Assembly (NCBI GenBank): GCA_028824015.1
Contig: JAPPFC010000048.1
Location: 66,675-130,674, forward strand
Direction: 5' to 3'
Length of the DNA stretch: 64,000 bases
Origin: a bacterium
Lineage (GTDB): Bacteria; Actinomycetota; Acidimicrobiia; Spongiisociales; ZC4RG35
The position numbers were made by a program, and so were the translations under genes. The notes beneath the pieces are model-generated. The model was not told the origin of the DNA and did no database searches. It saw only the letters and a program-made list of their open reading frames with translations. Below are positions 48,008-56,744 of the stretch, one piece after another; position 1 is the stretch's first letter; the number at the start of each line of letters is the position of its first letter.

Positions 48008-48939
48008 TGGTCAGTGTCCTGGGTTATGCGGAGGAACAACTCCTCCAGGCCGATCTCTTCGATGCGCCACTCCGCCACCCGCACCCCGGCTCCGACCAGC
48101 CTGGAAAGAAGCTCGGCGGATGCGTCGTCCCCCGCCTCGTCGAGGGAGAACCCGATCCGCCCGCTCTCCACCGTCAACCCCGAAACCCGGGGGTCGTCCT
48201 CCAGCACGCCCAACGCCAGATCCACATCCTGATCGACCAGGCGCATCCTGATGAAGCGGTCGGAAGCCAGCGACGCCCGGATGGAGTCCATGGGGCCCTG
48301 GGCGACCACCCTTCCCTCGTCCATCACCACGATGTCGCTGCAGATTCCCTCCAGTTCGGTCAGGACGTGAGAGGAGACCACCACGGTCTTCCCCATGCGG
48401 CCCAACTCGGCGATCAGTTCCCGCAGTTGGACCCTGGCCCGCGGATCCAGCCCGGCGGCCGGTTCGTCGAGCACCAGGAGGTCGGGGTCGTGGACGAGCG
48501 ATCGAGCCAGGGAGAGGCGCTGCTTCATGCCCCGGCTCAGGGTGTTCACATCTTCGGTCGCCTTGTCCGACAACCCCACCAGGTCCAAGAGATCGGAGGC
48601 CAAACGGGACCTCCGATCCGCCGCTATCCCGTGGCTGGCCGCGAAGAACAGCAGGTACTCGGTGGCCGTGAGGGACTCGTAAACCCCGAAGAAGTCCGGC
48701 ATGTAACCGATCAGGCGGCGGACGCCCGGCGCGTCCAGTTCGGGATCGAGTCCCCCCACCTGCACCGTTCCCTCGTCGCGGGACAACAGAGTGCTCATCA
48801 ACAGTATGGAGGTGGTCTTCCCCGCCCCGTTGGGACCCACCAGCCCGGTGACCGAGCCCTGGGGGACGCTCATGTCCACACCGTCCAGGGCCACCGTGGC
48901 CCGGTACCGCTTCTTCACTCCCGCGAAGGAGATCATCAT
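48004..48939 (-). CDS. ABC transporter ATP-binding protein
   Basis: VTGLVGPNGAGKTTSILLMSTLL...LSRGMKQRLSLARSLVHDPDLLVLDEPAAGLDPRARVQL. Start ATG 48939. Confidence 0.95.
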   Translation of the reverse strand: MMISFAGVKKRYRATVALDGVDMSVPQGSVTGLVGPNGAGKTTSILLMSTLLSRDEGTVQVGGLDPELDAPGVRRLIGYMPDFFGVYESLTATEYLLFFAASHGIAADRRSRLASDLLDLVGLSDKATEDVNTLSRGMKQRLSLARSLVHDPDLLVLDEPAAGLDPRARVQLRELIAELGRMGKTVVVSSHVLTELEGICSDIVVMDEGRVVAQGPMDSIRASLASDRFIRMRLVDQDVDLALGVLEDDPRVSGLTVESGRIGFSLDEAGDDASAELLSRLVGAGVRVAEWRIEEIGLEELFLRITQDTDQ

Positions 48940-51071
48940 GGCGCGTCTCTCCATGTCATGACGGCCGTCAGGGGCGACACCCCGAGCCTGGCCGTCGACA
49001 CCCTCAAAAGCACCTCGCCCGACGGCGCCACAATCCGTGCCGCGTCCATCTCCCTTTCGATGTCGACCGGCACGAACTCTGCGGCCTCCCAGTCCCATGC
49101 CTCCCAACCCTCCGTGCCATCGACTTCGCCCTCCCCGTCTGCAATGGCGACGGCCCGATCCAATCCGACGAAACCAGGATCCAACCCGCCCAGCACCAGA
49201 CGGGGAGACACCGACAGGTCGGTGGGCAACCGGTAGGAGAGGATCCACAGCTCGGCAAAGACGGGGGCGCCCTCGAACCCCCCGGCGCGGAAGGCCTCAT
49301 CCAACCAGACCGGGCGGGCGTGCGCCCAACCTGTCTCACCCATTCGATCCGCCGGGATGGGATAAAGATCCAGCTTCAGGCCGGACACCACCTGCGGGCG
49401 GCCATCCACCACCACATCGGAGATCGGCTGCTCGGTCACCGCGAACGCGAAGGATGGAACATCCACCATTCCCGACTCCGTAGCGACGTTCACGAGGCTT
49501 CCGATGACGATCGGCCAGTGCTCGCTCAGGTCCCCGACCGTCCCCTCCGCGTCCATCCCCCAGAAGGCGTCGTGGAATTGCCACCACGAAGCAGAACTGA
49601 GAACTTCCCGCCAACCAAAACTCCCGGTGGCGCCGGGCGCCAGGGCGCCCCCGACAGCCACCCTGGGATAGGCATGGACACCCCACATCACCACCGGATT
49701 CGGCGAGGCATTGATCATCTCCACTCCCCGGTCGCCGAACGCAACTTCGACTCCCGCCGGCTCCGCACGGCGAAAGGCGTTCACCGACAGCCACCCCAGG
49801 GAAGGGAGGTCGTACTGATAGACACCGGACTCGGTGATCCGTGGTTGGGCGGAGTCCCCGGAGATGTCGGCCAGGTTCTCGGGGTAGACGTCCCACTCCG
49901 GGCTGAAGGAGATCTCCATCGTTCTTGCCCTGCTGGTGGCGGCCACCATCCCGGTGCGCGCCTGCGGATCCGGTCCCGACACCTGGACCGTGCCGTGCGA
50001 CCAGAAGGTCCGATTGACGCCACCGGTACCCACAATGGAGAACGCCACCACCCCGATCAGCCCCAGAGCGGGGATGGTCAACCAGGCCCACTCCAGTTTG
50101 CGACGCCTCCGCAGAATCCACAGGTTGATCGGTCCCACCACCACCGCGTACACCACCACCACCAAGGGCAGCCAGGGATATCCAGGGGTCTCGCTCTCAA
50201 CCGACAACGCAGCCTGGGTGAGGGACATCGTTCCTTCGACGAGGGGGATCTGCTGGCTTCCCGAAAGTCGGGCAGGTCGGAGCAACGACGCCCACAACTG
50301 CGTCGGGTGACCGTTTAGGGCGTCGAGCGCCAGCACCTCGCCTTCCCCCACCCCGTACCACCCTATCCGGGTGTCAACGCCCGGAAAGTTCCCCCACAAG
50401 ACCGCATCGAGTCCCATCATCTCCAGGGCCGCCGCGGTGGTGACGAGGCGCCCTCCTCCCTTCAACCACGACACCGCGCCGGCCGTCAGCGGTCGAGGTT
50501 GGTCCATCACCAGATAGGAGAGTTGGTGGAGTTCCCCCCTCTCCAGGCGGTCCGAGGCGTCATCCATCCCGACCGGTGTTATCGGCTCTCCGCTGACCGC
50601 GGAACGCACCTCTCCCAGGACCTGCTCCAAACGGGGCTGACCGACCAGCCCCACCAGGATTTCCTTGGCCGCCACCCGGGGCCGGAAGAAAGCCGAGGCA
50701 ACCGGCGTCTCGTCATCGCCCCCTTCCGGTATCACCCTCAACAGGATCACTCGCTGATCGATAGGCGGCGCCACCACCACCTCATAGGCCCTGACTCCCC
50801 CGGCCGGCACCTCCACCTCCAGCCTGGCCAGTTCCTGGCCCTGCACCACCTGCAATTCCCCAACCAGGAGGATGTCCGTCTCGATCCGGACCTCAAGCTT
50901 GATGGGCCAGTGGGGATCCACCCATCCGTCGATCCCTCCCTCCACGAGCAGCTTCACTTCCGGCCTCTCGTCCTGGGCAGGCGCGGTTGCTCCCCCCCAG
51001 AACAGAAGCGCAACGGCCACCACTCCGAAGATCAACCGGCCCAACCAAACCGGAAAGACCTTCCAAGCCAT
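48936..51071 (-). CDS. Large hypothetical membrane protein, GATase1-like/CARDB-like, first gene of MoxR/VWA operon
   Basis: Signal/TM MAWKVFPVWLGRLIFGVVAVALLFWGG; VVYAVVVGPINLWILRRRRKLEWAWLTIPALGLIGV TM region; ATG 51071; overlaps ABC ATPase start. Confidence 0.72.
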   Translation of the reverse strand: MAWKVFPVWLGRLIFGVVAVALLFWGGATAPAQDERPEVKLLVEGGIDGWVDPHWPIKLEVRIETDILLVGELQVVQGQELARLEVEVPAGGVRAYEVVVAPPIDQRVILLRVIPEGGDDETPVASAFFRPRVAAKEILVGLVGQPRLEQVLGEVRSAVSGEPITPVGMDDASDRLERGELHQLSYLVMDQPRPLTAGAVSWLKGGGRLVTTAAALEMMGLDAVLWGNFPGVDTRIGWYGVGEGEVLALDALNGHPTQLWASLLRPARLSGSQQIPLVEGTMSLTQAALSVESETPGYPWLPLVVVVYAVVVGPINLWILRRRRKLEWAWLTIPALGLIGVVAFSIVGTGGVNRTFWSHGTVQVSGPDPQARTGMVAATSRARTMEISFSPEWDVYPENLADISGDSAQPRITESGVYQYDLPSLGWLSVNAFRRAEPAGVEVAFGDRGVEMINASPNPVVMWGVHAYPRVAVGGALAPGATGSFGWREVLSSASWWQFHDAFWGMDAEGTVGDLSEHWPIVIGSLVNVATESGMVDVPSFAFAVTEQPISDVVVDGRPQVVSGLKLDLYPIPADRMGETGWAHARPVWLDEAFRAGGFEGAPVFAELWILSYRLPTDLSVSPRLVLGGLDPGFVGLDRAVAIADGEGEVDGTEGWEAWDWEAAEFVPVDIEREMDAARIVAPSGEVLLRVSTARLGVSPLTAVMTWRDAP

Positions 51072-51247
51072 ATGAGGCCGGAATTTTAGAGAAACCAGAG
51101 CCCTATGTCCGGTAGCCGGCTCCCCGGGACGGCCCGAGGCGGTGTGCGCGCTCCCGTGAGAACCGGAGGGTCCCATGGGGCGCAGTCCCTTTTTTCCGAC
51201 CCGGCTGGGAGGAGGTCCGAATCCCTGCTCGGGGGGCAGTCCGGGGT

Positions 51248-52411
51248 TCAGTCGATCACCAGTCTTCCGCCGGTGAGGCCGCGCGCGATCACCATCTTCA
51301 TAATGTCGTTGGTTCCCTCCCCGATGACCATCAGGGGAGCGTCGCGATAGAGGCGCTCGATGTCCAACTCCGGGCTGTATCCCATGCCACCGTGGATGCG
51401 CATCGACTCCAGGGCGGCCCGGCAGGCCACCTCCGAGGCGAAGTACTTGGCCATCGCAGTCTCGATGTCCGCCCGCTTGCCCCGATCGGCCTGCGAGGCG
51501 GCCCACCACACCAGCAGGCGCGCCGCCTGGATGTCGGTGGCCATCTCGGCCAGCTTCAGTTGGATGGCTTGAAATGCGGAGATCTTCCTGCCGAACGCCT
51601 CCCTGGTGTTCGAATAGGCCAGCGCCTGGTCGTAGGCCTCCTGTGCCACCCCCACAGCCCGGGCGGCGATGTTGATCCGACCGATCTCAAGCCCGCTCAA
51701 CACCTGCTGAAACCCCCGTCCCTCCTCGCCTCCCACCAGATTCTCCACCGATACCCGGACATCGTCCAACTGCACCTCACAGCTCTCGGGGCCCTTGTAA
51801 CCCAGCTTGGGCAGGTCCCTGCCGATATGAAAACCGGGCGTCCCCTGGTCCACCAGCAGCAGGCTCATACCCCGGTGCGGAGGGCTGGCCTCGGGATCGG
51901 TCTTGACCAGCACCGGCAGCGGATCGGCGTAGCGGGCGTTGGTGATCCACAGCTTCGATCCCCGGATCACGTAGTGGTCACCCTCCCTGGTGGCCCGGGT
52001 CTTGATGCCCTGAAGGTCGCTGCCCGCGTCCGGCTCGGTGAGGGCGATCCCGGTGCGCCGCCTCCCCGACGCCAGGTCCGGAAGGTAACGAAGGCGCTGG
52101 GACTCGGTGCCGTAGCGGGCCAGGATGAAACAGGACAACGAATGGCTTCCCAGGATGCCGGCAATCCCCATCCAGCCCCGCGAGATCTCCTCGAACACCA
52201 ACGCCAGGGAGACGAAATCGGCCCCCATCCCCCCGTACTCCTCGGGAACGGTGATCCCGAACAGCCCCATCTCCTTCATGGAGTCGACTATCTCGGTGGG
52301 ATACCGACCGGCTTGCTCCCACTCCTTGACCACCGGTCGGATCTCGGCGTCCACGAAACGGCGCAGGGTCTGCCGGAACAATTGGTGTTCGGGGCTGAGA
52401 TCGAAATCCAA
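51248..52411 (-). CDS. Acyl-CoA dehydrogenase
   Basis: DFDLSPEHQLFRQTLRRFVDAEIRPVVKEWE...GIALTEPDAGSDLQGIKTRATREGDHYVIRGSKLWITNARYAD...MRIHGGMGYSPELDIERLYRDAPLMVIGEGTNDI. Likely TTG start 52411 after AGGAG. Confidence 0.95.
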   Translation of the reverse strand: MDFDLSPEHQLFRQTLRRFVDAEIRPVVKEWEQAGRYPTEIVDSMKEMGLFGITVPEEYGGMGADFVSLALVFEEISRGWMGIAGILGSHSLSCFILARYGTESQRLRYLPDLASGRRRTGIALTEPDAGSDLQGIKTRATREGDHYVIRGSKLWITNARYADPLPVLVKTDPEASPPHRGMSLLLVDQGTPGFHIGRDLPKLGYKGPESCEVQLDDVRVSVENLVGGEEGRGFQQVLSGLEIGRINIAARAVGVAQEAYDQALAYSNTREAFGRKISAFQAIQLKLAEMATDIQAARLLVWWAASQADRGKRADIETAMAKYFASEVACRAALESMRIHGGMGYSPELDIERLYRDAPLMVIGEGTNDIMKMVIARGLTGGRLVID

Positions 52412-52439
52412 GTCGGTGCTCCTGTCTGTCGGCGGATGG

Positions 52440-52479
52440 TTAGGTTGCCCATCGAGTGGGCACGCCCGACCAATCCTAA
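52440..52479 (-). promoter_or_regulatory. Extended inverted repeat upstream of acyl-CoA dehydrogenase
   Basis: TTAGGTTG (52440-52447) / CAA-T-CCTAA (52471-52479) outer arms, inner GCCCA-TCGAG-TGGGC. Confidence 0.35.
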
Positions 52480-52612
52480 ACGGCGGGCCGCGCCTCATCC
52501 CCCCCACTCGCTTCCCGGGGACCGGTAGGCCGTGTCTGATTCCCGCCGCCAAAGCCGTTCCCAAATCGGTTAATATTCATACCCCACAAGCCCCCTGCAG
52601 GAGGGAGGCCGG

Positions 52613-52948
52613 ATGGCCACCTATCAGATCCTCTATTGGGATGCGATTCCGGTTGGAGTCAAGGCGACCAGGGACGGCCGGCGCGGCCGAGTGAGGAGGC
52701 ACCTGAGCAACCGTTTCCAAGTGGCGGTTGACAGCGTGGCCACCGCCACCGGGCGAACCGAGGAGCAGACCTATCTGGCCGGATGGTCATGGGGGAAACC
52801 GGCAGAGGAACCGGGAGATCCCCGCCAGGTGGCGGACCGGGTGATCGAACGGCTGGAAGCCGACTATCCCCCCCAGCGCCTGTCGGACTTGCGCCGATCC
52901 ATCATCGCCGCCCACCGGAGAGGCCTGAACCACCGTGAGCCCCGCTGA
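52613..52948 (+). CDS. Virulence-factor domain protein (PF13769-like)
   Basis: MATYQILYWDAIPVGVKATRDGRRGRVRRHLSNRFQVAVDSVATATGRTEEQTYLAGWSWGKPAEEPGDPRQVADRVIERLE. Confidence 0.72.
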   Translation: MATYQILYWDAIPVGVKATRDGRRGRVRRHLSNRFQVAVDSVATATGRTEEQTYLAGWSWGKPAEEPGDPRQVADRVIERLEADYPPQRLSDLRRSIIAAHRRGLNHREPR

Positions 52949-53633
52949 CTCCGGGGCATCGCACCCGGGCGTCGGCGACGAGGCCCGGGAGCGGACCGTG
53001 ATGGTGGCCTGCGCCGCCTTGGGCAAGGAACTCCGCGAGATCATCGACCACCATGGCTGGGACGTGGACTTGCGGGTGATCAACGCCCGGCTCCACAACC
53101 GCCCCCAGTTGATCACCGGGGCGGTGGCCGAGAAGCTGGCCGAGACCCGTGGGGACTACGACCGCCAGGTCGTGGTGTACGGACACTGCGGAGCGTCGGA
53201 TCTCGACGCCCTGCTCGAGGACACCGGCGCGGTCCGTCCGCTCGGCCCGCATTGCTACGAGATGTTCGGGGGCGAGGAGTTCGTGAAGCTGATGGAAGAA
53301 GAGCCCGGGACCTTCTTCCTCACCGACTTCTTGGTGAAGTCCTGGAAGAACCTGGTCGTGGAGGGCCTCTTACTCGACCGACACCCGGACCTGAAGGAGA
53401 TGCTGTTCGGGAACTACCGTCGGGTGGCCTACCTCATCCAGTCCGAGGAGGAGAAGCTCCTGTCCAGAGCCAGGGAGATAGCCGACTGGCTGGGACTTCC
53501 ACTGATCACCCGGGTGGTGGGTTATGGGCATCTCGAGGAGAGGCTGGCGGCGATCATGGACCGAAAGCCCCAGCCGGTCACTTCGGTCTCCGTCGGGATC
53601 GAGGGATACGACGCCTACCCGACCCTCTCCTAG
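52935..53633 (+). CDS. DUF1638 domain-containing protein
   Basis: VMVACAALGKELREIIDHHGWDVDLRVINARLHNRPQLITGAVAEKL...VVVYGHCGASDLDALLEDTGAVRPLGPHCYEMFGG...FFLTDFLVKSW. Confidence 0.87.
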   Translation: MSPADSGASHPGVGDEARERTVMVACAALGKELREIIDHHGWDVDLRVINARLHNRPQLITGAVAEKLAETRGDYDRQVVVYGHCGASDLDALLEDTGAVRPLGPHCYEMFGGEEFVKLMEEEPGTFFLTDFLVKSWKNLVVEGLLLDRHPDLKEMLFGNYRRVAYLIQSEEEKLLSRAREIADWLGLPLITRVVGYGHLEERLAAIMDRKPQPVTSVSVGIEGYDAYPTLS

Positions 53634-53672
53634 CAACCCGGCATCCTCCCCCGAAACCGGCCCCGGTCGGGA

Positions 53673-54290
53673 TTACTTCTTGGAGGCCTGGTAGTAGGGG
53701 TCGGATCCCGATGCGTGGTCGGTGACGTCCACCACCTCGCTGATTTCGGGGAGGGACTCTCTGAGAATGCGTTCGATGCCCTGGCGGAGGGTGACCTGGG
53801 CCATCCCGCATCCCTGGCACCCGCCCGACAGGCGCAGGAAGGCGACCGTCCCGTCCACCGAAACCAACTCGGCCATGCCGCCGTGCATGGCGATGGCCGG
53901 GTTGATGTTCTCGGTCAGGATGGTCGAGATCTTCTCGGCCAGAGGGCCGGTCAGATCCCCCCTCGGCTCGGCCGCCGCCATGGTGGGGCTCTGGGGGAGG
54001 TTGGGGTTGTTCATGGCCAGACCCTGGGGGGTCAACTCCAGGGACGCACCCGACAGCTTCTCCACGTCGTGTTCGGGGATCAGGATGGCGAGCCCGTCGT
54101 GGTCTTCCCGGATCTGGGTCCCGGTCTGATCCTCCACCGGCACGAAACTCAACTCGTACTGGAACTGGGCGCCCCGAATGCCGCTCACCTCGATGGCAAG
54201 ACCGTATTCCTGATCTCCCGGTTCCTGGTCGCGGAGCGAGATGATCATGTCCACCGCATCGGAGGCTATGGTCAACACTTTTGCAGACAT
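53673..54290 (-). CDS. NifU-family / NfuA-like Fe-S biogenesis protein (A-type-like N-terminal domain)
   Basis: C-terminal INPAIAMHGGMAELVSVDGTVAFLRLSGGCQGCGMAQVTLRQGIERILRESLPEI (CxxC NifU domain). Confidence 0.9.
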   Translation of the reverse strand: MSAKVLTIASDAVDMIISLRDQEPGDQEYGLAIEVSGIRGAQFQYELSFVPVEDQTGTQIREDHDGLAILIPEHDVEKLSGASLELTPQGLAMNNPNLPQSPTMAAAEPRGDLTGPLAEKISTILTENINPAIAMHGGMAELVSVDGTVAFLRLSGGCQGCGMAQVTLRQGIERILRESLPEISEVVDVTDHASGSDPYYQASKK

Positions 54291-54367
54291 ACCATCAATA
54301 GTACCCCCGCCAACGGAGACAGCCGGACCACAATGGCCCTTGACACGCCTAATTTGGGACCTCTCTG

Positions 54368-55582
54368 ATGCCGCACGTGCTTCTCATCGTCCCCACCCAG
54401 ACCTATCGGGCGTCCGACTTCCTGGCGGCGGCGGCCGATCTGGGGATCGAACTGTCCGTGGCCTCGGAGGAGGAACTTCCCCTGGTGGCGGCGGACCGGC
54501 GGGTCTGGATCGACTGCTCCCGCCCGGAGTGGTCGGCGCAGATACTTGCGGACCATGCCGCGCGGCTCCCGATCGACGCCATCGTCCCCATGGACGACCA
54601 GGGAGTGGTGGTGGCCGCCCGCGCCGCGCAGTTGATGGGGCTCCCCCACAATCCCCCCGCGGGAGCCGCAGCCACCCGCAACAAGGCGATGCTGCGGCGG
54701 CGCCTCGCCCAGGACGAGATCTCCCAGCCCCGGTTCGGGGTCATCGAGCGTGGGGACGCCCCCTCCGAGATCGCTGCCGAACTGGGTTACTCGGTGGTGT
54801 TCAAGCCGCTGTCCCGCTCGGGCGGACAGGGCGTGATCCGCGTCGACCGGCCCTCGGACGCCGAGGGGGCGGTCCGCCGGATACGCCGCATCCTGGCCGG
54901 TGCGGGTGAAAACCCCAACCAACCCATCCTGGCCGAGGAGTTCCTACCCGGAGGCGAGGTGGCCGTGGAGGGTCTCCTGTCACGGGGTCGCCTGAAGGTA
55001 ATGGCCGTGTTCGACAAGCCCGGGTCTCCCCAGGGACCCTATTTCGAGGAGACGGTGCTGATCGCGCCTTCCCGCCTGTCGCCCGCCATCCTGGGAGAGA
55101 TCGATCACCTGACCAGGCGGGCGGTGACCGCCCTGGGCCTCAAGGAAGGGCCCATCCATGCCGAGTTCCGGATCGGGCGAGACAGGGTGAGCGTCCTCGA
55201 GGTGGCGGCCCGCTCCATCGGCGGGCTCTGCTCACGATCACTCCGCTTCGGGTTGATGGCAGAGTCCTGGGAGTCGCTGATTCTCCGCCAGGCCCTCGGA
55301 TTGGAGATGCCTTCCGCGGTCCGCCAACCCGGGGCGACGGGGGTGATGATGCTCCCCATCCCCCGGTCGGGAAGGCTCGTGGAAGTCGAAGGCGCCGCGG
55401 AGGCCCGCGGCACACCGGGAGTCACAGGTCTCGAGATCACCATCCCCCCCGGCGGGCAGGTCAGAGCCCTCCCGGAGGGAGACCGTTACCTGGGTTTCTT
55501 GTTCGCCGCCGCTCCCCACCCCTCCGAGGTGGAGCATGCCCTGAGGCAGGCCTTCTCCCGGTTGAGAGTCATCATCGAATAA
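54368..55582 (+). CDS. ATP-grasp domain-containing protein
   Basis: NPPAGAAATRNKAMLRRRLAQDEISQPRFG...VVFKPLSRSGGQGVIRVD...EEFLPGGEVAVEGLLSRGRL...HAEFRIGRDRVSVLEVAARSIGG. Confidence 0.92.
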   Translation: MPHVLLIVPTQTYRASDFLAAAADLGIELSVASEEELPLVAADRRVWIDCSRPEWSAQILADHAARLPIDAIVPMDDQGVVVAARAAQLMGLPHNPPAGAAATRNKAMLRRRLAQDEISQPRFGVIERGDAPSEIAAELGYSVVFKPLSRSGGQGVIRVDRPSDAEGAVRRIRRILAGAGENPNQPILAEEFLPGGEVAVEGLLSRGRLKVMAVFDKPGSPQGPYFEETVLIAPSRLSPAILGEIDHLTRRAVTALGLKEGPIHAEFRIGRDRVSVLEVAARSIGGLCSRSLRFGLMAESWESLILRQALGLEMPSAVRQPGATGVMMLPIPRSGRLVEVEGAAEARGTPGVTGLEITIPPGGQVRALPEGDRYLGFLFAAAPHPSEVEHALRQAFSRLRVIIE

Positions 55583-55604
55583 CCGGCTGCGGACCGGGCC
55601 GGAT

Positions 55605-56687
55605 TCAGCGGACGATCTCGGCGGCCGCTGCCAGGAACCTGTCGTTCTCTTGGGGCGTTCCCACCGAGACCCTCGCCCAATCCCCCGGGTAGGCCCGCAG
55701 CAGCACCCCTTCGCGCAGGAAGTTCTCCGCGGTCTGCCGGGAGTCCAATCCCACCGTGAAGTAGATGTAGTTGGTCTGACTCTCGACCTGGGTGATTCCC
55801 AGGTTGCCCAGCCCACGGTGGATCCGGTCCCGCTCCCGGGCGTTCTCCGCTACCCGCCCGGCGATCTGATCTTGGTGACGGAGGGCTTCCACCGCACCGG
55901 CCTGGCCCACCGAGGAGACGGTGAATGGCGACTGCACCTTTCTCAACTGCAGGAGGGTCTCGGGGCTGCCCACTGCATAGCCGACCCGCAGCGCCGCCAT
56001 CCCGTAGACCTTGGAGAAGGTGCGAAGCGTCACGAGATTGGGCCGTTCGGCGGCCTCGCGGACCGTCCCCCGGTAGTCGGAGGCGGTTGCGTACTCGTGG
56101 TAAGCCTCATCCATGACCACCAACACCCGCTCGGGAATCCCCTCGATCAACCGGAGAACGTCATCGGAGGCCAGGTAGGTCCCACTGGGGTTGTTGGGAT
56201 TGCAGATGTAGACCAGTACCGTGTCGGAACCGATCGCGGAGAGGAGGCTGTCGGGGTCCAGGCGATGCCCGGCGGTGAGTGGGACGGTGACGGGCGTCAT
56301 CATGGCGTAACGGGTGCACAGCGGGTACATGGCGAAGGAAGGCCACCCGAACACCGCTTCGCGTCCGGGGCCTCCGACCGCCAGGGCGATCAGCCGGATC
56401 AACTCACTCGATCCTGCTCCGCACCACACGTTCTCCACAGCCACCCCCAGGTGTTCGGAGAGGGCGGAGCGCAGTTCGTAGGCGTTGATGTCGGGGTAGC
56501 GGTTCACGCCCGAGACCACCCTCGCCATCACTTCTTGAACTTCGATCAGCGGCTGATAGGGGTTTTCGTTGGTCGCCACCTCGACCAGGGTGTCGAGGTC
56601 GAAACCAAACTCCCGCGCCAACTCCGGGAGCCGCGGACCAGGTTTGTAGACCGCGATGTCGGAGAGGTCGGTACGAAGAAACTCCAC
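55605..56687 (-). CDS. hisC: Histidinol-phosphate aminotransferase
   Basis: KPGPRLPELAREFGFDLDTLVEVATNENPYQPL...RYPDINAYELRSALSEHLGV...NPNNPSGTYL...TLRTFSKVYGMAALRVGYAVG. Confidence 0.92.
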   Translation of the reverse strand: MEFLRTDLSDIAVYKPGPRLPELAREFGFDLDTLVEVATNENPYQPLIEVQEVMARVVSGVNRYPDINAYELRSALSEHLGVAVENVWCGAGSSELIRLIALAVGGPGREAVFGWPSFAMYPLCTRYAMMTPVTVPLTAGHRLDPDSLLSAIGSDTVLVYICNPNNPSGTYLASDDVLRLIEGIPERVLVVMDEAYHEYATASDYRGTVREAAERPNLVTLRTFSKVYGMAALRVGYAVGSPETLLQLRKVQSPFTVSSVGQAGAVEALRHQDQIAGRVAENARERDRIHRGLGNLGITQVESQTNYIYFTVGLDSRQTAENFLREGVLLRAYPGDWARVSVGTPQENDRFLAAAAEIVR

Positions 56688-56744
56688 CTTCGGTAAGGAT
56701 ACGACCTGACCGGTCGGTCTCCGTCGGCCTCGGGAGGCCTGCCT

